Of a stretch of DNA of 64,000 nucleotides, positions 50,981-61,931 are shown piece after piece. The notes under the pieces are model-generated. The model was not told where the DNA came from. It was given only the letters and a program-made list of their open reading frames with translations, and made no database searches. This stretch comes from Chloroflexota bacterium. GTDB lineage: Bacteria; Chloroflexota; UBA6077; JACCZL01. How positions within the stretch are numbered: position 1 is the stretch's first letter; the number at the start of each line of letters is the position of its first letter. The position numbers were made by a program, and so were the translations under genes. The DNA lies in NCBI GenBank assembly GCA_020845495.1, contig JADLFM010000010.1, positions 1-64,000 on the forward strand. The letters run 5' to 3'.

Positions 50981-52408
50981 ATGACGATGAGTGAGACGAG
51001 CGAGCGGGCGAGCGACCACACTGCATTGACCGCCACACTCCAGCGCCTCGCGGCTGACCTCGTGGTCGAGCACAGTCTGCCAGGGCTGGTCGTCGCGCTG
51101 GTGGACGATGGAGACATCATCTGGGGCCAGGGTTTCGGCCAGACCGGCGCACCGGCGTCGGGGTCGCGCCGCCTCGACCTCGACACGATCTTCCGAGTCG
51201 CCTCGATCACCAAGACATTCACGGCGCTCGCGCTCGTCCAACTGCGCGACGAGGGCAGGTTGCGGCTGGACGATCCACTCGTCGCGCACCTCCCCGAATT
51301 TGCTGCGGTCCGTAATCCGTTCGGCCCGCTCGAGGACGTTACGCTGCGCCGCCTCGCCTCGCACTCCTCCGGGTTGATGGGCGAGCCGCCACTCGACCAC
51401 TGGCAGACGCTCTGCTTCCCAACCCGTGAGGAGGTGCTGGCCTCGCTCCCGGACGTCGCCGTCATGATCCCGCCCGGCTCGGCCTTCAAGTACTCGAACC
51501 TCGGCTACACCCTGCTTGGCGAGGTCGTCGAGCGACGGGCCGAGCGCTCGTACATCGAGTACGTCCGGGAGGCGATCCTGCGCCCGCTCGGCATGGCGTC
51601 CAGCGCCTTCGCCCTCACCGATGCGCTGGCCGAGCGTGCCGCCACCGGTCACATGCCTCATCCATTCGAGGACGAGGCCCAACCGGCGCCAGATGCTCCC
51701 TGCAACGGCATGGCCGCCGCCGCCCAGTTGTGGACGAGTGCCCGCGACCTCGCCCGCTGGATCGCGCTCCAGTTCCGCACCGAGGCGCAGGAGCGAAGCG
51801 GCAATCAGATCCTGGCTGGGCCGTCGCTCGCCGAGATGCAGCAGGCGCAGTACGTCGAGCCGAACTGGTCCGGCGGCTACGGCTTCGGCTGGCGTATCCT
51901 GCGCCGTGGCGAGCGCGTCTATCACGGCCACGGCGGCAGCCTACCAGGGTACCGTTCGCAGATCCTGTTCGACGCCACGCGAAAGATCGGGATCGTCGCG
52001 CTGATCGACGGGACCGGGCCGGTCGATGAGATCGCGGTGCGCCTGCTCGATGCGGCTGCTGACCGCCACGATACGAACCCGGCCGAGCGGCCGGCTGTCA
52101 TCGCACCCACGCCGCCGACCTACCGGCGGCTCCTCGGCATGTACCGCGCCCGCCACTTCGCCGACATCGCACGCGTCGAGTGTCGCGGCGGCAACCTGCT
52201 GCTCAAAGACGCGCCTGGCTCACCATTTCCTGGCGGCCCGCCCACCCGCCTCGAGCCGACCGCCGACCCGTTGGCGTTCGTGGTGCGCGGAGGCCGCTAT
52301 AGCGGCGAGATGCTGACCTTCAGCGTCGCTGACGATGGCCATGTGATCGACTTCCGAGCGGCTGGTTTCGCCTACCGCCGCCTCTCCGACGCCGATGGCC
52401 ATCCGTAG
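50981..52408 (+). CDS. beta-lactamase-family serine hydrolase
   Basis: Predicted 475 residues of the class C/penicillin-binding-protein-like family. The nucleophile motif is S-I-T-K (Ser75, Lys78), then Y-S-N (171-173) and H-G-G (317-319). A C-terminal beta domain (about 365-470) follows, as in EstB-like esterases and D-aminopeptidase relatives. No signal peptide, so an intracellular esterase or peptidase is more likely than resistance. ATG 50981 follows gaggagagg. Substrate unknown. Confidence 0.9.
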   Translation: MTMSETSERASDHTALTATLQRLAADLVVEHSLPGLVVALVDDGDIIWGQGFGQTGAPASGSRRLDLDTIFRVASITKTFTALALVQLRDEGRLRLDDPLVAHLPEFAAVRNPFGPLEDVTLRRLASHSSGLMGEPPLDHWQTLCFPTREEVLASLPDVAVMIPPGSAFKYSNLGYTLLGEVVERRAERSYIEYVREAILRPLGMASSAFALTDALAERAATGHMPHPFEDEAQPAPDAPCNGMAAAAQLWTSARDLARWIALQFRTEAQERSGNQILAGPSLAEMQQAQYVEPNWSGGYGFGWRILRRGERVYHGHGGSLPGYRSQILFDATRKIGIVALIDGTGPVDEIAVRLLDAAADRHDTNPAERPAVIAPTPPTYRRLLGMYRARHFADIARVECRGGNLLLKDAPGSPFPGGPPTRLEPTADPLAFVVRGGRYSGEMLTFSVADDGHVIDFRAAGFAYRRLSDADGHP

Positions 52409-52479
52409 TCCGGATGCCAGACCTGGGTGATGCCCGTCACCGTTAGGGCACGCCCTGTCGCGGCCCTCGGCCTCGGTTG

Positions 52480-52562
52480 CGGCCCCGCTGGGGCCGGGCA
52501 TTCGTCGAAGCGCGCGGCCAGATGTCCGGCGTCTCGCGGTCAGATGTCCGGCGTCTCGCGGT
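52480..52562. repeat. stem-loop and 22-bp tandem duplication between convergent genes
   Basis: cggcccc (52480-52486) pairs with ggggccg (52490-52496) around 3 bases. Beyond it, a 22-bp unit beginning cagatgtccggcgtctcg is exactly doubled (52519-52540, 52541-52562). Both lie between the ends of the serine hydrolase gene and the second SDR gene. Confidence 0.8.
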
Positions 52563-52615
52563 CAGAGTGGGGGCTCGACGCGCCGGCTGCTCCAACGAAC
52601 GCCGGCGCGGCCTGG

Positions 52616-53392
52616 CTATCTCGCCGTCTGCGCGCCGTCCACGATCAGATGCTGCCCGCTCACGAAGTCCGATGCCGGCGACGCCAGGAACAGCGCCGCA
52701 CCGAGCAGGTCGTTCGGCGTGCCGATCCGGCCCATCGGCATTGCGGCCAGCCATTCCGCCTTGAACGCCGGATCCTTGAGCGCATCCCGCACCTGGTCGG
52801 TCTCGATCAACGTGGGGCCAAGCGCGTTCACGCAGACGTTGTACGGCGCCCACTCGACGGCCAGGACGTGGGTCAGGTGCACCACGGCCGCCTTCGTCGC
52901 GGAGTAGACCAGCCGTCGCGGCCAGCCGGTCACGGCGTTGACTGACGCCATGTTGATGATCTTGCCCGATCGCCGCTCGACCATCCCCCGCCCGACCGCC
53001 TGACAGCAGAAGAACAGGCCCTTCATGTTGGTGTCGACAATGGCGTTCCAGGCATCCTCAGTTATGTCAAGAGCAGCCTGACGGACAGTGATGCCGGCGT
53101 TGTTCAACAAGATGTCGACGCGGCCCAACTCGCCGTCCGCGCGCTCGGCCATGGCCCGGATGCTCGCGACATCGCGCACGTCGACCGGTATGGCCAGCGC
53201 TCGCCGGCCAAGCGCGTGGACCTCGGCACAGAGCGACGCGAGCTCGTCAGCCGAGCGAGCGGTTGCGACGATGTCGGCACCGGCTCGGGCGTAGGCGAGC
53301 GCAATCGCTCGGCCGAGCCCACGCCCGGCCCCGGTCACCAGCGCCACCTTGCCCGTCAGGTCGAACGACGGCCTTTCGGCCTCACCGCTCAT
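52616..53392 (-). CDS. SDR-family oxidoreductase
   Basis: Predicted 258 residues. TGAGRGLG (20-27), NNAG (97-100) and the catalytic Ser150, Tyr163, Lys167 have normal spacing. FDLTGKVALVTGAGRGLGRAIA and the ending SGQHLIVDGAQ resemble gluconate 5-dehydrogenase/2-dehydro-3-deoxygluconate-type enzymes, so a sugar-acid substrate is plausible. ATG 53392 follows ggagggg at 7 bases. It lies 95 bases from the alcohol dehydrogenase gene on the same strand, a likely pair. Confidence 0.9.
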   Translation of the reverse strand: MSGEAERPSFDLTGKVALVTGAGRGLGRAIALAYARAGADIVATARSADELASLCAEVHALGRRALAIPVDVRDVASIRAMAERADGELGRVDILLNNAGITVRQAALDITEDAWNAIVDTNMKGLFFCCQAVGRGMVERRSGKIINMASVNAVTGWPRRLVYSATKAAVVHLTHVLAVEWAPYNVCVNALGPTLIETDQVRDALKDPAFKAEWLAAMPMGRIGTPNDLLGAALFLASPASDFVSGQHLIVDGAQTAR

Positions 53393-53487
53393 CACGCTGC
53401 CCCTCCGTCGCCTTCACGTCGCCTCCTCGACTCGTCTGCCCCTTGGCACTCACTCCTCGCCACGCGCGACCCGCTACGCGCGACCTG

Positions 53488-54654
53488 CTATTCGCCACTC
53501 ACCACGATCGCCCGGCCCACGATGCCGCCACGGTTCAGCGTGTCGTACGCCTCGGCCGCCTGGCCTAATCCGTAGCGGCGTGTCACCGTCTGCGCCAGGT
53601 CGATGGCGCCTGCTCGTGCCAGTGCGATGACGGCCGGCAGGTCGGCGCGGGTGCTCGCGCCGTACGAGCCGACGATTCGTACCCCGCGCCGGACGAGCGG
53701 CGTGATCTCGAGGGGTGCCGTCACTCCAGCCGGCGCGATACCGACCATGACCGCTCGACCGCCCGCGCGCACCACGCTGGCCGCCTGCACGAACGTCTCC
53801 GGTCGGCCAAGCGCCTCGAAGGCGACGTCTACGCCCCGGCCGTCGGTGATCTCTTGCACCCGCGCCGCCACATCCTCCTGCGAGCCGTCGATGGTGTGGG
53901 TCGCGCCGAGCACACGGGCGGCCGTGAGCTTGTCGGCGCGAACGTCGATCGCGATGATCTGACGCGCACCGAACGCTCGCGCCAGTTGGATCACGTTCGA
54001 GCCCACACCCCCGGTCGCGACCACCGCGACCGACTCGCCAGCCCGGAGGTCGGCGCCGTGCCGCACCGCACCGTAGGCGGTGAAGACCGCACAGCCGAGG
54101 ATCGCGGCTTCCTCGAACGGCAGGTCGTCTGGCAACGGTGCCACACCGCTGACCGGCACCACCGCGTACTCCGCCAGTCCGCCCATCGAGTACATCCAGA
54201 TCGGGGTGCCGTCAGCCCGGCGCAGTCGAGTGTCGCCGTCGTAGAGCGTGCCTCGCAGGCGATTGAGCGCGAAAAACGTCTCGCACAGACCGTCCTGCCC
54301 GCGCACGCAGTAGAAGCAGGTTCCACACGGCATGATGAACGCACCGACGACTCGCCGCCCGATGGCGAGCCGCTCGGCATCCGTCACCGAGAGCCCGCTC
54401 CCGTGCGCGACGATCGTTCCCGAGATCTCGTGACCGAGCACGCAGGGCGTCGGAAAGCGGACTTCCGCCTTCAGGACGTGCAGGTCGGTGTGGCAGACGC
54501 CGCATGCCCGTACCTTGACCAGCACCTCGCCAGCCCGTGCCGCGGGCGTCGGGAGTTCCTCGACGCCCATCGGCGTGTCGGTCGCCTGGAAGACCGCGGC
54601 CTTCATCGTGGACGGCAACGAGGGCTGTCCTGTCGGCTGCGCCGTGGCCCTCAT
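53488..54654 (-). CDS. zinc-dependent alcohol dehydrogenase
   Basis: Predicted 388-residue medium-chain dehydrogenase. Catalytic zinc ligands are Cys54 in CGVCHTD and His75 in GHE. The structural zinc set is Cys110, Cys113, Cys116 and Cys124 (C-x2-C-x2-C-x7-C). The cofactor domain has VVATGGVGSNVIQLA at about 213. ATG 54654 is used; ATG 54606 (MKAAVFQ) is where homology usually starts. It oxidises an alcohol or reduces an aldehyde with NAD(P). Its likely operon partner is the SDR downstream. Confidence 0.93.
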   Translation of the reverse strand: MRATAQPTGQPSLPSTMKAAVFQATDTPMGVEELPTPAARAGEVLVKVRACGVCHTDLHVLKAEVRFPTPCVLGHEISGTIVAHGSGLSVTDAERLAIGRRVVGAFIMPCGTCFYCVRGQDGLCETFFALNRLRGTLYDGDTRLRRADGTPIWMYSMGGLAEYAVVPVSGVAPLPDDLPFEEAAILGCAVFTAYGAVRHGADLRAGESVAVVATGGVGSNVIQLARAFGARQIIAIDVRADKLTAARVLGATHTIDGSQEDVAARVQEITDGRGVDVAFEALGRPETFVQAASVVRAGGRAVMVGIAPAGVTAPLEITPLVRRGVRIVGSYGASTRADLPAVIALARAGAIDLAQTVTRRYGLGQAAEAYDTLNRGGIVGRAIVVSGE

Positions 54655-54905
54655 GCGTCACCCTTCATGCGACACCCCTCATGCATCCCCTCAGGAAGCC
54701 TCAACACGGCCGGGCTCGAACGAAGCACGGCTGGCCCAGGATAGTCACCCTGGGGGCAACACGACAACCGGCAGAACGGCTGCAAGGTGGGGGTGGCTGG
54801 TGGGTGAGTGGTTGCCCTTTGCCCTCACCCCGGGATCGCAGACCCTCGACAAGATGCCCAGGAGTTGCCCGCCGGTGGGCGGGCTGTACCGAGAAACCAC
54901 GCCCC

Positions 54906-55043
54906 TCAGTCGCGTTGGCGCTCCAGCAGGTACCCGAACAGCGCGATGACCGCGCCTACCGCGATCATCCACGGCTCGAGCCCGACGAGCCACGCGATAC
55001 CGATCATCGCCAGCCACAGGATCACCAGGGTCGGCGTGCTCAT
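54906..55043 (-). CDS. 45-residue membrane protein
   Basis: ATG 55043 with gagga upstream encodes two hydrophobic helices (about 5-22 and 27-42, split by GLEPW) and ends in ERQRD. Its ATG overlaps the stop of an upstream frame (ATGA), which suggests coupled translation. No family is recognised. Confidence 0.5.
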   Translation of the reverse strand: MSTPTLVILWLAMIGIAWLVGLEPWMIAVGAVIALFGYLLERQRD

Positions 55044-55348
55044 GCTGTCCTCACGCCGCCTGGATGCAGCGCGCCGACGCCGCCGTGTCGGGGCATCTCG
55101 ACGCGCCATGGTGCGAGCACATCCCGCACTCTACCGACGATCGCATGACCCCGCACCCGGGCCCAGAATGCCCTCACGTTCGGCAGACGTACGCTGGTGA
55201 CCGTGTTGTCGACGATCTCCGCGCTCGGGAGGGGAGCAGGCGCCAGCAGGTGCGTGCCGCCGCCCGGCTGGACGACGACGCCAGTGAATGTGAGAAGCCC
55301 CTGAACCAGATCGACCTCCGCCGAGACGGCCAGCGCCTGCTCCCACAC
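55040..55348 (-). CDS. possible 102-residue hypothetical protein
   Basis: A frame from GTG 55348 ends in an ATGA overlap with the small membrane gene. The product begins MWEQALAVSAEVDLVQG, has beta-like hydrophobic patches and no motif. The overlap is the main reason to believe it; no clear ribosome site is present. Confidence 0.35.
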   Translation of the reverse strand: MWEQALAVSAEVDLVQGLLTFTGVVVQPGGGTHLLAPAPLPSAEIVDNTVTSVRLPNVRAFWARVRGHAIVGRVRDVLAPWRVEMPRHGGVGALHPGGVRTA

Positions 55349-56163
55349 CCTGGCTGCATCGTTCCCTTTGTATCATGCTCGATCGGGCGCCGACCCGCGC
55401 ATGATTTCCAGCACCGGCATTCACAGCGGCACGCGTGCTCGACACCCGGAGCCAGCCCCCGTCACGCATGCGCTCGCCACCTGATGCGCTCGCCACCTGA
55501 TGCGCTCGACGGCCGGACTCCCCGAACCGATGTCAGACGCCGGAGCGTCGGCAGTCGGGCAGACCCCTTGTGGACCGCGATCGCTTCGAGTACTCTGGTA
55601 TCCTACCCGGTTGGAGATACGAGGCCGGTGGTGGACGCCTGCTGCCAGTGCCGCGCCGATCCGGCGATCCGGGGCTGGGTCCGCCACCGTTCCCTGGGGC
55701 CATAAGCGGGAGCATGCGCATGGTCATCAGCGATGATGATCCGACAGCCCCCCGGTCAGTGCCGGTGGGCGCACGCTCCGCCACGGCGTTCCATACGCCG
55801 GCCCCAACTGCCGGGACGGCCCGCGTCCCCTCCCGACGCCCCGGGCCGCCCGGCGCCGACTGGAGCCTGTGCTCGGGCCACCCGTATAGCGGCCCGATCG
55901 TTCCGTCTGGAGCCGCTGACTACTGGCGCCAGCCGCCCGACGCGGAAGCACGCCAGCACGTGCCCGCGCCCCCTCACTCCGGTGCGATCGAGGGTGGTGA
56001 TGCTGCTACCGGCGGCGACTCGCTGCCTGGGTTGGAGAACAAGCGAGTGGCTGGGAGGAGCCGCCGCTCTGCGCGCGTCCTCCGGACGCGCGGCGTCGGG
56101 CCGACGAGGTCGTCCGTTCCGCGACATGACCGCTGCGTGCGTCAGCGGGCGAGGAGGGCCGTC
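55349..56163. other. 815-bp region with 16-bp tandem repeat
   Basis: atgcgctcgccacctg is exactly doubled at 55468-55483 and 55484-55499, with 10 bases of a third copy. A plus-strand frame is open through 55570-56160, but its content (Pro/Arg-rich, no motif) and lack of a ribosome site before 56164 argue against coding. Nothing else could be assigned. Confidence 0.6.
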
Positions 56164-56487
56164 ATGTCGCACATTGCGAGGCTGCTCGCGTTCACGCTCT
56201 GCGTCAACCTGCTCGCGGTATCAGAACCTCCACCTGCCGCGCAGGCGCAGGTGCTCTGCTTTGGGCTGGAGGTCACGATCTTCGGGACCGGACATATCGT
56301 CGGGACCGAGGGCAACGACGTTCTCTTCGGGCGAACCGGCAGCGACGTCATCGATGGCGAGGCCGGCGACGACACGCTTGAAGGCGGCAACGACGACGAC
56401 ACCTTGATTGGGGGGGCGAACTGGGACTCCTGCTTTGGCGGCCTGGGGAACGATCGTCTGTTCACCTGTGAGGTCGGCGGTAACTGA
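56164..56487 (+). CDS. small secreted protein with RTX-type calcium-binding repeats
   Basis: Predicted 107 residues. A signal peptide (about 1-29, ending AQA-Q) is followed by about five Gly-Asp-rich nonapeptide-like repeats (GTEGNDVLFG, GSDVIDGEAG, DDTLEGGND, DDTLIGG, GNDRLFT), the parallel beta-roll that binds calcium. Three Cys in the mature part could form a disulfide. No catalytic domain is attached, unusual for RTX proteins. ATG 56164 has gaggaggg 5 bases upstream. A surface or calcium-buffering role is plausible. Confidence 0.75.
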   Translation: MSHIARLLAFTLCVNLLAVSEPPPAAQAQVLCFGLEVTIFGTGHIVGTEGNDVLFGRTGSDVIDGEAGDDTLEGGNDDDTLIGGANWDSCFGGLGNDRLFTCEVGGN

Positions 56488-56786
56488 GCCTCGCGGCCAG
56501 CGTTTCAGGTTGGCGTCCTCGCGGGGGCTCCACCGGGCCACGCGATGCGCGCACCTGGCGAATACCCGCCGTCCGGCATGCCTCTGAACGCCGGGCGGCG
56601 GTCAGAAGCCGATATAAGGCAGCCGGGAGCAGGTCAGGTTCTCTGCATATGACCGCTTCGAGTTCTCCTGATCTCCCGATGCAGTCCTCCACTCACCGCT
56701 GCTGGCCACCGTAGCCAGGAGAGCGCGTCATGGTGAGACGGACCAGCCCGTCGTGAGACCCGCGAGAGATCGGAAGATCCGCTTCG

Positions 56787-58565
56787 TCAACCGTGGAGCG
56801 GCATGGGATCGAGCACGGCTACCGTGTGGGCGGGAGGGTCGGCCGTCTCACTCAGTGCCTCGATACGTACCAGCGCATTCTGATCCTTCGCCAACAGGCA
56901 GTCACCCAGCGCGAGAAAGTCGAGCCCGGACGAGTAGAACGTACGAATCGCGTCCTTCGGCTCGCACACGATCGCCTCACCGCGCAGGTTGAACGACGTG
57001 TTCATGATCATCGGCACGCCGGTCTGCCGTTCGAACGCGGAAATGAGCTCCCAATAGGTTGGGTTCACCGCCCGCTCAACCGTCTGAATTCGGGCGGATC
57101 CATCCACGTGCGTGATTGCGGGTATGACCGCGCGCTTGTCCCAGCGAACCGTGTGGGTCAGGATCATGAACGGCGACGGCACGCCTGGCTCGAAGTAGTC
57201 GTGAAACCTCTCGGCAAGCACGGACGGCGCGAACGGCCGCCATCCCTCGCGAAACTTGATGCAGGCGTTGACACGGTCTTTCATGGTCGGGTCGCGAGGG
57301 TCGGCCAGAATCGAGCGATTGCCCAGTGCACGCGGACCGAACTCCATGCGGCCCTGGAACCAGCCCAGGATCTTGCCCTCGGCCAGAAGTCGGGCGGCCA
57401 CACCCGGCATGTTCGGGCAGCGCAGGTGCGGGATGCCGTACAGCCGAAGGGCGGTATCGATGTCGTCTTGTGTGACCTCTGGGCCAAGGTAGGCGTGCTC
57501 CATGACCCAGGAAGGCATCCGGCCGGTCAGTTGGTGTTCGGCCGCTAGCGCTGCGCCGATCGCTGTCCCATCGTCGGTCGCGGCCGGCTGGATGAACAAC
57601 CGATCGACGATCCCCGCGGCAAGGAGTTTGCCATTTGCCTTTGAATTCATGGCCACGCCGCCGGCGAGGCACAGGCTGCGGCTCGGGATCCGGGCCACCG
57701 CATCGCGGACCAGCGCGAACATCGCCTCTTCGACTGCCCTCTGCACCGAGGCTGCGATGTCCCGGTCGACGTCGGCGATTGCCGTGTCCGGATCGCGGCG
57801 CGGGCCGAAACGCGCGATCAGGGGGCTCAAGTCGCCCCAACTGCGGCCCATGAGCGCCCGCGCGTTCACCCGGTAGCCATCTGGCGTGATACGGATGTAC
57901 TCATCCATCGGGACGGTCGGCGTGCCATAGGCGGCGAGGCCCATCACCTTCCACTCATCGCTGTGGCGCTCGAAGCCGAGAAGGTCGGTGAACGTCTCGT
58001 AGAGCAGTCCGAGTGAGTTCGGATAGGCGAGCCAGCGCACCCGACGGATCGAGTCACCGCGCGCGTGATAGAGGGACGTCGACTGGTAGGCGCCTCGACC
58101 GTCGACGACGAGCACGATGGCGTCGTCGAACCCCGATGGAGCGTAGGCGCTGTAGGCGTGTGCCAGGTGGTGATCGATGTACTGCACGCCCGGCATCGGT
58201 GGAGCACCGAAGACACGCCGCAGGTGCCGCTCGACACTCCTACTACCTCGCTCGGAGAGCAGGCCAGACAACGCTCGCCCCACGAACTCGCCGTGCCGTG
58301 GGAGCGAGCCTGACACGCTACATGCCAGCGTGTGCAGGGGTGTCCTGAGCGGGCCATTCCAACCATGGGCGATGGCGTCGAGCTCCGCATACTCGATGCC
58401 GGCGTGAGACAGCGCGGCCTCAATGCTCCGCTTCGGAAAGCTGTTGTCTTTCCTGACGCGCGAGAACCGCTCCTCCGCGCCGGCAAAGATGAGCCGGCCG
58501 TCGCGCACGAGCGCCGCAGCGGCATCATGGGCGTACCAGTTTATGCCGAGCACATGCCGCGCCAC
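56787..58565 (-). CDS. carbamoyltransferase, NodU/CmcH family
   Basis: Predicted 592 residues. The N-terminal ASKHA-like domain begins VLGINWYAHDAAAAL and has IDHHLAHAYSAYAPSGFDDAIVLVVDGRG with the metal-binding His set. The C-terminal YrdC-like part has FGPRALGNRSILADPRDPTMKDRVN. The enzyme makes carbamoyl-adenylate from carbamoyl phosphate and ATP and transfers carbamoyl to a hydroxyl of a sugar or natural product. GTG 58565 is chosen because ggagg lies 5 bases upstream. The only neighbour on the strand is a TrpB2 gene. Acceptor unknown. Confidence 0.92.
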   Translation of the reverse strand: MARHVLGINWYAHDAAAALVRDGRLIFAGAEERFSRVRKDNSFPKRSIEAALSHAGIEYAELDAIAHGWNGPLRTPLHTLACSVSGSLPRHGEFVGRALSGLLSERGSRSVERHLRRVFGAPPMPGVQYIDHHLAHAYSAYAPSGFDDAIVLVVDGRGAYQSTSLYHARGDSIRRVRWLAYPNSLGLLYETFTDLLGFERHSDEWKVMGLAAYGTPTVPMDEYIRITPDGYRVNARALMGRSWGDLSPLIARFGPRRDPDTAIADVDRDIAASVQRAVEEAMFALVRDAVARIPSRSLCLAGGVAMNSKANGKLLAAGIVDRLFIQPAATDDGTAIGAALAAEHQLTGRMPSWVMEHAYLGPEVTQDDIDTALRLYGIPHLRCPNMPGVAARLLAEGKILGWFQGRMEFGPRALGNRSILADPRDPTMKDRVNACIKFREGWRPFAPSVLAERFHDYFEPGVPSPFMILTHTVRWDKRAVIPAITHVDGSARIQTVERAVNPTYWELISAFERQTGVPMIMNTSFNLRGEAIVCEPKDAIRTFYSSGLDFLALGDCLLAKDQNALVRIEALSETADPPAHTVAVLDPMPLHG

Positions 58566-58728
58566 GGCAACCTCCACACAGGAGGAATCTATCGGTCCGC
58601 CGTCAAGACCTCGTGGCGCGCCCATCAAGATCTTGTTGAGCGCGCCAGGCCTCAGTTTCGGGCGCGAGCCAGTACGGCGAGCCGGCTCACCGACTCGCCG
58701 TCGACAAGGTCGTTCGAGATGGCGGGGG

Positions 58729-60108
<1,380 letters not shown>

Positions 60109-60280
60109 CGTCCAACTCCTCCGCGGACAGCCTCAGCATAGCGTGGCGGGAGTATAGCCGCCTGGGGGGACGGCGCTCTAAGACAGCCTCCGGCGTCACA
60201 GCAGAGCGATACCGAGAGGCCGTAAGACGTTGTACCGGCCTGATGGGCTATGCATTGTTCGCGTCTGGGTGTCGCATGGC

Positions 60281-60309
60281 TTGACACCGTGATCACTGCG
60301 CACTAGTCT
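60281..60309 (+). promoter_or_regulatory. consensus sigma-70-type promoter
   Basis: ttgaca (60281-60286), a 17-base spacer, and tagtct (60304-60309). A start site near 60316 would leave a very short leader before the gene at 60340. It lies in the 231-base gap divergent to trpB2. Confidence 0.6.
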
Positions 60310-60339
60310 CTTGCGGTATCTCTCTGTGGTGATGACCGC

Positions 60340-60747
60340 TTGACCGCAACGATCGGTATTGACCAGTTCATACGGGCCATCGAGCGCCTGCCCTCCGACC
60401 CGCCACAGCGCGCGCCGGGAGTCTGGTTCACAACCCAGAAGGAGCACTGGCTGGGCTGGCTACGCCAGTACGATGGTCCTGGCGCCTACAACCGGATCCC
60501 GGCTAGCCAACTCCCGCGGCCGCACGACGCGAAGTGGGTCTACAATCATGTCGTCAACCCGTACATGCTGTTCTGGCTCGTCGAGACCGCTGGCGTGCGG
60601 CCGGAGCGTGTCGAAGCGGCGCGGAACGGCCTTGCGGCTGACGCTTCCTTGATGGCCAGGGCCGGGGCAATCCGCCGTCACGTACCCTGGGCAGACATTG
60701 CAGCCGCACTCTGGGGGAACGGCGAGGCGCCAACGGCTGTCCGATAG
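60340..60747 (+). CDS. conserved unknown protein of 135 residues
   Basis: A TTG at 60340 opens a frame ending at 60747. The product has MTATIGIDQFIRAIERLP, then VWFTTQKEHWLGWLRQYDGPGAYNR, DAKWVYNHVVNPYMLFWLVETAGV and IRRHVPWADIAAALWG. The Trp- and His-rich, strongly patterned sequence looks like a real conserved soluble protein, but I know no function. The upstream ribosome site is weak (ggtgatg), so the start could be leaderless or later. It is driven by the promoter at 60281-60309. Confidence 0.65.
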   Translation: MTATIGIDQFIRAIERLPSDPPQRAPGVWFTTQKEHWLGWLRQYDGPGAYNRIPASQLPRPHDAKWVYNHVVNPYMLFWLVETAGVRPERVEAARNGLAADASLMARAGAIRRHVPWADIAAALWGNGEAPTAVR

Positions 60748-60930
60748 AGGCGTCCGATACGAGCACAGGGGCTCGGCAGTTTCCTGGACTGGCCGACCAG
60801 TAGACGGCCTCCTACGCGACCTCGCCTCCGGGCGCTCATCGGCCGCCATGGCAAGGTCAGTCCTGGTGCAATCGGCCGGCGGAAGCACGCGTCGGCCGGC
60901 CGCCTTGGGAATCCATGAAAGGAGCCAGAC

Positions 60931-61434
60931 ATGCCGCCGCTCCGGGCGCTGCTGCGCTGGCTCGGCGTGCTCGTCGACGCGGGGGACTGGCTCGTGGACG
61001 GGCAGGTGCTGGCCTGCGCGTATCCTCGGCGGGAGCGCGCCCTCGCGGGCCTGCATCGGCGGGGTATCTCCGTGCTCGTCAATCTCCACGAGCGCCCCCA
61101 CGACGCAGCCCGGCTCCGGCGCTACGGCCTCGTCGACGTTCACGTGCCCGTTCGGGACTTCACCGCGCCGACGCCGGCACAGCTTCGGCGCGGTGTGGCC
61201 GCGATTGAGGATGCTGTCGGTGATGGGAAGCGCGTCGCGGTCCACTGCGGCGGCGGGCTCGGTCGGACCGGGACGCTGCTCGCCTGTTACCTCATCAGTC
61301 GCGGGCACTCGCCGGCGGACGCCATGGCGCGCGTACGCGCCTGCCGTCCAGGCTCGATCGAGACCCGCGCCCAGGTAGACGCCATCAAGGCGTACGGCCG
61401 CTCGCGCACAGCTACAGCCGACGGCGGAGCGTAA
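60931..61434 (+). CDS. dual-specificity-type protein phosphatase
   Basis: Predicted 167 residues. The active site H-C-GGGLG-R-T (Cys106, Arg112) is the C-x5-R loop of the Cys-dependent phosphatases, with Asp76 in VRDFTAP as the general acid. It would dephosphorylate phosphotyrosine or phospho-Ser/Thr, or a phosphoinositide-like compound. ATG 60931 has aaaggag 8 bases upstream. Its last 23 bases overlap the end of the convergent zinc-ribbon gene. It might counter the kinase-type ATPase of the polysaccharide locus, but nothing shows a link. Confidence 0.9.
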   Translation: MPPLRALLRWLGVLVDAGDWLVDGQVLACAYPRRERALAGLHRRGISVLVNLHERPHDAARLRRYGLVDVHVPVRDFTAPTPAQLRRGVAAIEDAVGDGKRVAVHCGGGLGRTGTLLACYLISRGHSPADAMARVRACRPGSIETRAQVDAIKAYGRSRTATADGGA

Positions 61435-61804
61435 GGACCACCCGGTCAGCCTCGGCGGCACGCCGGACGATGTGCTCGCCACGTCGAAAGCGCCCGACTG
61501 CTGTCAGCCCCGGCACGTCGACGTCGTGCGTCACCTGCCAGCCTGCCGGGCGCACCCGCCGCAAACCCTGCTCGATGATCGGGAGCCAGGCGCCGGGCAT
61601 CTGGAACCAGCGCAGCCGTGGCAAGCGCACTTCGAGGTCAGAGTACTCCCACGAGTCGCCACGGGCCGGCGCCGCCCGCTGCTGAAAGCTCGTACCACAT
61701 TGCCAGCATCTTCGCGCTGCGTCGCGATTCCGCCCCCCACATGCCAGGCAGACCACGTCGTCCCCCAGAGCTGTTTCGTCGATCTGGGAGGCATGATAGC
61801 GCAA
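61412..61804 (-). CDS. zinc-ribbon protein, unknown function
   Basis: Predicted 130 residues from TTG 61804; GTG starts further in (for example before residue 18) are possible. Cys19, Cys22, Cys33 and Cys36 form a C-x2-C ... C-x2-C zinc ribbon in VCLACGGRNRDAARRCWQCG. The C-terminal 90 residues are a mixed alpha/beta domain with no known motif. The ends of this gene and the phosphatase gene overlap tail to tail by 23 bases. Confidence 0.6.
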   Translation of the reverse strand: MRYHASQIDETALGDDVVCLACGGRNRDAARRCWQCGTSFQQRAAPARGDSWEYSDLEVRLPRLRWFQMPGAWLPIIEQGLRRVRPAGWQVTHDVDVPGLTAVGRFRRGEHIVRRAAEADRVVLTLRRRL

Positions 61805-61931
61805 CGCTCCCGGTCAGCAACGCGACGGACAGACGGTCGCGCCGCCGATCGCTCCGGTCCACCACTCACCGCGTGTCACTCATCACTCACCACGGCACCG
61901 GGCGTGTATCCTGGTATCGAGGAACCTGGCT

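Noticed and set aside
55570..56163. N-terminal extension of the RTX protein by about 198 residues
   Set aside because: The ribosome site and signal peptide start at 56164; the upstream part is Pro/Arg-rich without a ribosome site.
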